The position numbers and the translations under genes are program-made. This document shows, piece after piece, positions 39,301-41,251 of a stretch of DNA of 41,251 nucleotides. Within the stretch, counting starts at the first letter, position 1. Every line of letters starts with the position of its first letter. The stretch is from DASYTH01 sp035762905. Lineage in GTDB: Bacteria > Actinomycetota > Actinomycetes > Mycobacteriales > Pseudonocardiaceae. The stretch covers positions 1 through 41,251 of the forward strand of contig NZ_DASUCC010000019.1 of the NCBI RefSeq assembly GCF_035762905.1, in the 5' to 3' direction. A model generated the notes under the pieces. That model did no database searches, was not told the DNA's origin, and worked only from the letters and a program-made list of their open reading frames with translations.

Positions 39301-40305
39301 ATGCCCGCACAGATGATCAAGTTCTATCAGACCGGAAGCTTCGCGGTCGGCAACCGGCTACTCGACCCCGAGGCGCGCAGCGTGCAGGCCGACCCGAACC
39401 GGGCCAACAGCATCACCTGCGGGCACCGCGCCTGCCAGGGCTGCGGCGAGGCCCTCGGCGCGCGCTACGCCCTGGACGCCGCCATGCGCGCCACCGGTAA
39501 CCAGCTCATCGCGGTCAACGCCACCGGATGCCTCGAGGTGTTCTCCACCCCGTATCCGGAGACCTCCTGGCGGCTGGCCTGGCTGCACTCCCTGTTCGGC
39601 AACGCCCCCGCCGTTGCCACCGGCGTCGCCGCCGCCCTGAAAGCCAAGGGCCGCACCGACATCCGGGTGGTCGGCCAGGGCGGCGACGGCGGCACCGTGG
39701 ACATCGGGTTCGCCTGCCTGTCCGGCATGTTCGAGCGCAACGACGACGTGCTCTACATCTGCTACGACAACCAGGCCTACATGAACACCGGCGTCCAGCG
39801 CTCCGGCGCCACCCCCGCCGCGGCCCGCACCGCGACCACCCAGGCCGTCGGCCCCGAGCCGGGAAACGCCTTCGGGCAGGGAAAGAACGCCCCGCTGATC
39901 GCCATGGCGCACGAGATCCCTTACGTGGCCACGGCAACCGTGGCCGAGCTGCGCGACCTGGAGTACAAGGTGCGGCGCGCCATGCAGTTCCGCGGAGCCC
40001 GCTACCTGCACGTGCTGGTGCCGTGCCCGCTCGGCTGGGCGGCCTCGGCGGCCGACACCATCCGGCTCGCCCGGCTGGCCAAGGAGTCCGGGCTGTTCCC
40101 GGTTTTCGAGGCCGAACGCGGCGAAGTCGTCGCCGTGTCCAAGATCCGCCGGCCGGTGCCGGTCGAGGAGTACCTGCGGCTGCAGGGCCGCTACGCCCAC
40201 CTGTTCGGCGAGACCCCGAGCCAGGACGTCATCGACCGCATCCAGGCCGGCGCCGATCGCAACATCCGCCGGTTCGGCCTGCTCGACCAGGAGACCCAGC
40301 CATGA
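39301..40305 (+). CDS. 2-oxoacid:acceptor oxidoreductase, beta subunit (TPP and Fe-S)
   Basis: This is a 334-residue beta subunit (PorB-like). The cluster cysteines begin with GHRACQGCGEALGARYAL, a further Cys lies in NATGCLEV, and another in LVPCPLGW. The TPP and metal site is GQGGDGGTVDIGFACLSGMFERNDDVLYICYDNQAYMNTGVQRSG. No separate ferredoxin-like delta subunit is in the operon. ATG 39301 follows the alpha stop by seven bases, with GAGGAC upstream. The stop overlaps the GltD-like gene. Confidence 0.93.
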   Translation: MPAQMIKFYQTGSFAVGNRLLDPEARSVQADPNRANSITCGHRACQGCGEALGARYALDAAMRATGNQLIAVNATGCLEVFSTPYPETSWRLAWLHSLFGNAPAVATGVAAALKAKGRTDIRVVGQGGDGGTVDIGFACLSGMFERNDDVLYICYDNQAYMNTGVQRSGATPAAARTATTQAVGPEPGNAFGQGKNAPLIAMAHEIPYVATATVAELRDLEYKVRRAMQFRGARYLHVLVPCPLGWAASAADTIRLARLAKESGLFPVFEAERGEVVAVSKIRRPVPVEEYLRLQGRYAHLFGETPSQDVIDRIQAGADRNIRRFGLLDQETQP

Positions 40306-41251
40306 AGGACAAGCCGTTCGCCATCACCCTGGACGTGGGCTCCAGCCTGGCCAACAAGACCGGCACCTGGCGCACCGAACGACCCGTCTACCTCGACCTG
40401 CTGCCACCGTGCAACAACGCCTGCCCGGCCGGCGAGAACGTGCAGCGCTGGCTGTTCCACGCCGAGGAAGGCCACTACGAGCAGGCGTGGCGGCAGCTCA
40501 TGCTGGACAACCCCTTCCCCGCCATCATGGGCCGGGTCTGCTACCGGCCCTGCGAGACAGCCTGCAACCGCGGACAACTCGACGAATCCGTCGGCATCAA
40601 CTCCGTCGAACGGTTCCTCGGCGACCAGGCCATCCGACGCGGATGGACCGTCGAGGTGACCGCACCGCCGTCCGGCAAACGGGTCCTGGTCGTCGGCGCC
40701 GGCCCCTCCGGCCTCGCCGCCGCCTACCACCTCACCCTGCTCGGCCACGCCGTCACCATCCGCGACTCGGGCACCAGACCCGGCGGCATGATGCGCTACG
40801 GCATCCCCGCCTACCGGCTGCCCCGCGACATCCTCGACGCCGAGATCGACCGGATCCTCGCCATGGGCGTCACCCTGGAGACCGGCCGCACCGTCACCGA
40901 CGTGGTGGCTGCCATGCGGGACGAGGGGTTCGACGCGGTGTTCCTGGCGGTCGGCGCGCACATCGGCCGCCGGGCCGACATCCCCGCCGGCGACAGCGCC
41001 CGCATCCTCGACGCCGTCTCGCTCCTCCGCGGCATGGAAGGCGACGAACGCCCCATGCTCGGCCGCCGCGTGGTCGTCTACGGCGGCGGCAACACCGCCA
41101 TGGACGCCGCCCGCACCGCCCGCCGCCTCGGCGCCACCGACGCCGTCGTCGTCTACCGCCGCACCCGCGAACGCATGCCCGCACACGACATCGAGATCGA
41201 AGAGGCACTCGCCGAAGGCGTACGAATGCGCTGGCTGTCCACCATCGCCCG
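40302..41251 (+). CDS. GltD-like NAD(P)H-dependent flavoprotein, 3' end outside window
   Basis: At least 316 residues are visible, and no stop is reached before base 41251. The N-terminal Fe-S region has LPPCNNACPAGENVQRWLFHAEEGHYEQAW and GRVCYRPCETACNRGQ. The FAD motif is VLVVGAGPSGLAAAYHLTLLGH, then GGMMRYGIPAYRLPRD; the NAD(P)H motif is VVVYGGGNTAMDAARTARRLG. It resembles glutamate synthase small subunits, but no large subunit is present. ATG 40302 overlaps the beta stop (ATGA). A likely job is moving electrons from the reduced ferredoxin or oxidoreductase to NADP+, or the reverse. Confidence 0.9.
   Translation, partial: MKDKPFAITLDVGSSLANKTGTWRTERPVYLDLLPPCNNACPAGENVQRWLFHAEEGHYEQAWRQLMLDNPFPAIMGRVCYRPCETACNRGQLDESVGINSVERFLGDQAIRRGWTVEVTAPPSGKRVLVVGAGPSGLAAAYHLTLLGHAVTIRDSGTRPGGMMRYGIPAYRLPRDILDAEIDRILAMGVTLETGRTVTDVVAAMRDEGFDAVFLAVGAHIGRRADIPAGDSARILDAVSLLRGMEGDERPMLGRRVVVYGGGNTAMDAARTARRLGATDAVVVYRRTRERMPAHDIEIEEALAEGVRMRWLSTIA

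Noticed and set aside
1..41251. CRISPR arrays, rRNA genes, complete insertion sequences and replication origins
   Set aside because: None seen on reading both strands; no regularly spaced repeats, transposase motifs or DnaA-box clusters were noticed.

Overview
The window is very GC-rich, uses GTG and TTG starts freely, and packs genes with ATGA overlaps. Its gene families (SARP/AfsR regulator, tandem GNAT, ArsR-phosphatase fusion, WS/DGAT, F420/quinone-type nitroreductase, lipA) point to a high-GC filamentous or soil actinomycete. I cannot name the species from the sequence alone.

Region by region. (1) 1-13.7 kb looks like ordinary chromosome: lipA, a double GNAT protein, an MFS exporter behind a secreted pectate lyase, an M48 membrane protease, a 1,010-residue AfsR-like regulator, an ATP-grasp ligase, and a RibD/DHFR - cysteine-dioxygenase-like - methyltransferase operon divergent from a LysR gene. 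(2) At 13.95 kb lies the 3' part of a tRNA-Val gene with no 5' half, followed by about 0.5 kb without genes. This looks like one end of an integrated element. (3) 14.5-20.1 kb is an arsenic island. The minus-strand arm encodes a 76-residue peptide with four Cys-Cys pairs, translationally coupled to an M28-like peptidase and then a flavin monooxygenase. The plus-strand arm encodes an As(III)-type ArsR, an ArsR-phosphatase fusion, ArsC and an aquaglyceroporin. No ArsB or Acr3 pump is present. (4) 20.1-25.4 kb holds a decayed CDF metal transporter, a PadR-controlled drug ABC exporter with a class A flavin monooxygenase, and a stub of a TauE/SafE permease. (5) 25.4-41.25 kb looks like a low-oxygen, redox or dormancy block: serine hydrolase, wax ester/triacylglycerol synthase, hypC-hypD-hypE, small PPOX and ABM-like proteins, a DDN-type nitroreductase with YceI, proton-translocating transhydrogenase pntAa-pntAb-pntB, and a 2-oxoacid:ferredoxin oxidoreductase (gamma, alpha, beta) followed by a GltD-like flavoprotein cut by the window end.

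How they fit together. In the arsenic island arsenate would be reduced by ArsC, arsenite would leave through the channel, and the peptide, peptidase and monooxygenase would form an additional, apparently undescribed arsenic-responsive arm. In region 5 several promoters carry the same GGGAC-N4/5-GTCCC-like palindrome, which resembles the DosR/DevR hypoxia box. That suggests one regulator turns on lipid storage, hydrogenase maturation, transhydrogenase and ferredoxin-linked oxoacid metabolism together.

The two strongest leads are the Cys-pair peptide/M28/monooxygenase arsenic operon and the shared palindrome in the redox block. A 77-bp exact copy of internal lipA sequence at the very start of the window should be treated as a possible assembly artefact.
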